The notes beneath the pieces were generated by a model, which saw only the letters and a program-made list of their open reading frames with translations, ran no database searches and was not told where the DNA came from. Made by a program: the position numbers and the translations under genes. Shown here in pieces: positions 63,238 through 64,000 of a stretch of 64,000 nucleotides of DNA. The DNA comes from an uncultured Carboxylicivirga sp. (GTDB taxonomy: Bacteria > Bacteroidota > Bacteroidia > Bacteroidales > Marinilabiliaceae), in assembly GCF_963674565.1 (NCBI RefSeq), contig NZ_OY771430.1, positions 3,534,001 through 3,598,000 of the forward strand, given 5' to 3'. The number at the start of each line of letters is the position of its first letter. Positions within the stretch are counted from its first letter, which is position 1.

Positions 63238-64000
63238 ATGGAAAGTGTAATAAATAATATAATCCAAATACCCACAATCATTCGTGAGAATGGGAAAAAG
63301 AGCGAGTATGATGTTCTTCTCAAGAACTTCATTGCTCAATACAACCAGGATAAAAAGAGTGGAGAACAATTAAAGGAGCCACACTTACAACTTATGCATG
63401 AATGTATCTATTATGCGCAAATCACACTTAATAAAGAGAATCGATTCCTAAGAAAAGATCATTGTTTAAATACTAGACAAATTGGTACTCCAGTAAGAAT
63501 TAATCTTAGTTCATACCTGGAAGCAAACAAGAATATTAGAAGTGTAGACACCTTTAAAAGACGCATAAAAAGACTAAAAGAAGCCGGTTTTATAAGCTCA
63601 AAAAACGAGGACTTTGCGCAGTATGGAATGAATAAAAGTAGGCGTTCTGACGTGTTAATAAACCCTGAATTTCTGTTGATTTATGACCAGTCAAACCCCG
63701 ACTTTCAGCCCTTCACCTCATTTTTTTCTGAAACGGATTTACTGGCATTGATAAAGGTGAAAAGTGCAAATTGCCCTACTGTATCAGGTAAGAGGTTACC
63801 TCAAGATCAAAGTAATAGAATAATGGATGTTGATAACGTAGACAAAGGAGTCCTCACGGACAAGCAACCTAGTTTACCTGAACATGACCTTACACCTGAC
63901 ACAACCACCAAGCAAGCCGGCCGAGAACAAAAATCCAAACAAAAGATTGAAAAAAATGCGCAAATTTTGACCCCTGAGAGCGTAAACACCGCTGCTCCGC
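63238..64000 (+). CDS. Element protein, replication-like (cut at window end)
   Basis: From ATG at 63238 the frame is open to the window end (254 codons). The first 150 residues are mainly helical, with a winged-helix-like stretch (NIRSVDTFKRRIKRLKEAGFISSKNEDF) typical of replication initiators or replication-module proteins of phages and plasmids; the rest is hydrophilic and Ser/Thr/Pro/Lys-rich. No firm family can be given. It lies just behind a hairpin terminator, in a region headed by an XRE repressor, so it belongs to the putative integrated element. Confidence 0.7.
   Translation, partial: MESVINNIIQIPTIIRENGKKSEYDVLLKNFIAQYNQDKKSGEQLKEPHLQLMHECIYYAQITLNKENRFLRKDHCLNTRQIGTPVRINLSSYLEANKNIRSVDTFKRRIKRLKEAGFISSKNEDFAQYGMNKSRRSDVLINPEFLLIYDQSNPDFQPFTSFFSETDLLALIKVKSANCPTVSGKRLPQDQSNRIMDVDNVDKGVLTDKQPSLPEHDLTPDTTTKQAGREQKSKQKIEKNAQILTPESVNTAAP

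Overview
The window is chromosomal DNA of a low-GC (by eye, AT-rich) member of the phylum Bacteroidota, probably a free-living, polysaccharide-degrading, possibly gliding relative of the Bacteroidales/Marinilabiliales; the order-level placement is inference. The evidence is SprA and GldH (type IX secretion/gliding), two proteins with C-terminal type IX sorting domains, Bacteroidota promoter elements (TAnnTTTG, with an upstream TTG), lack of clear Shine-Dalgarno sites, a LytS-type histidine kinase, S46 and S9 dipeptidyl-peptidases, a sulfatase, a GH28 enzyme and a sialate-esterase-like enzyme.

Layout. 1-8.2 kb (minus): the 5' part of sprA, then ruvA and thiL. 8.3-10.1 kb: two almost identical initiator-tRNA transcription units flanking a lipoprotein gene that carries a third copy of the same terminator. 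10.2-15.1 kb: two T9SS cargo proteins, an M1 metallopeptidase fused to DUF285 repeats and a pure DUF285 repeat protein sharing the same N-cap module. 15.2-24.6 kb: a DUF302 protein, a carbohydrate esterase, an S9 peptidase, a sulfatase and an APC transporter with a cytoplasmic regulatory tail. 25-28 kb: a YwqK-like secreted protein, a divergent HxlR regulator/NmrA-like oxidoreductase pair with a visible operator, a small membrane protein and tRNA-Arg. 28.2-33.7 kb (minus): nifU-like/mrp, and a compact holB-ricT-gldH-trmB-atl cluster. 33.8-42.9 kb: a radical SAM/glycosyltransferase pair, a DPP7-type S46 peptidase, RNase HI, a TPR histidine kinase and tandem beta-barrel paralogs. 42.9-55.9 kb: rnhB, an M28 peptidase, cysS, rnr, a TetR regulator, metA, a HAD phosphatase and a group of envelope genes. 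56-61.8 kb: an HBM-type chemoreceptor, GH28, ywbE, a candidate small RNA and an RluA-family synthase. 62-64 kb: the left edge of what looks like an integrated element (XRE repressor, a palindrome-rich divergent control region, small overlapping ORFs, a structured leader with a terminator, and a replication-like protein cut by the window end).

How the genes connect. SprA would export the two sorting-domain proteins; the secreted peptidases (M1, S9, S46, M28) together with the sulfatase, GH28 and esterase make a nutrient-scavenging set acting in the envelope or outside the cell. Housekeeping genes (ruvA, thiL, holB, trmB, cysS, rnr, rnhA, rnhB, metA) are interspersed, as is usual in this phylum.

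No CRISPR array, rRNA operon, integrase or recognisable insertion sequence was seen. The most unusual points are the peptidase/DUF285 pair, the duplicated tRNA unit with its stray terminator, the transporter with a PTS-EIIA-like tail, the single-cysteine Mrp, the chemoreceptor, and the element edge on the right.
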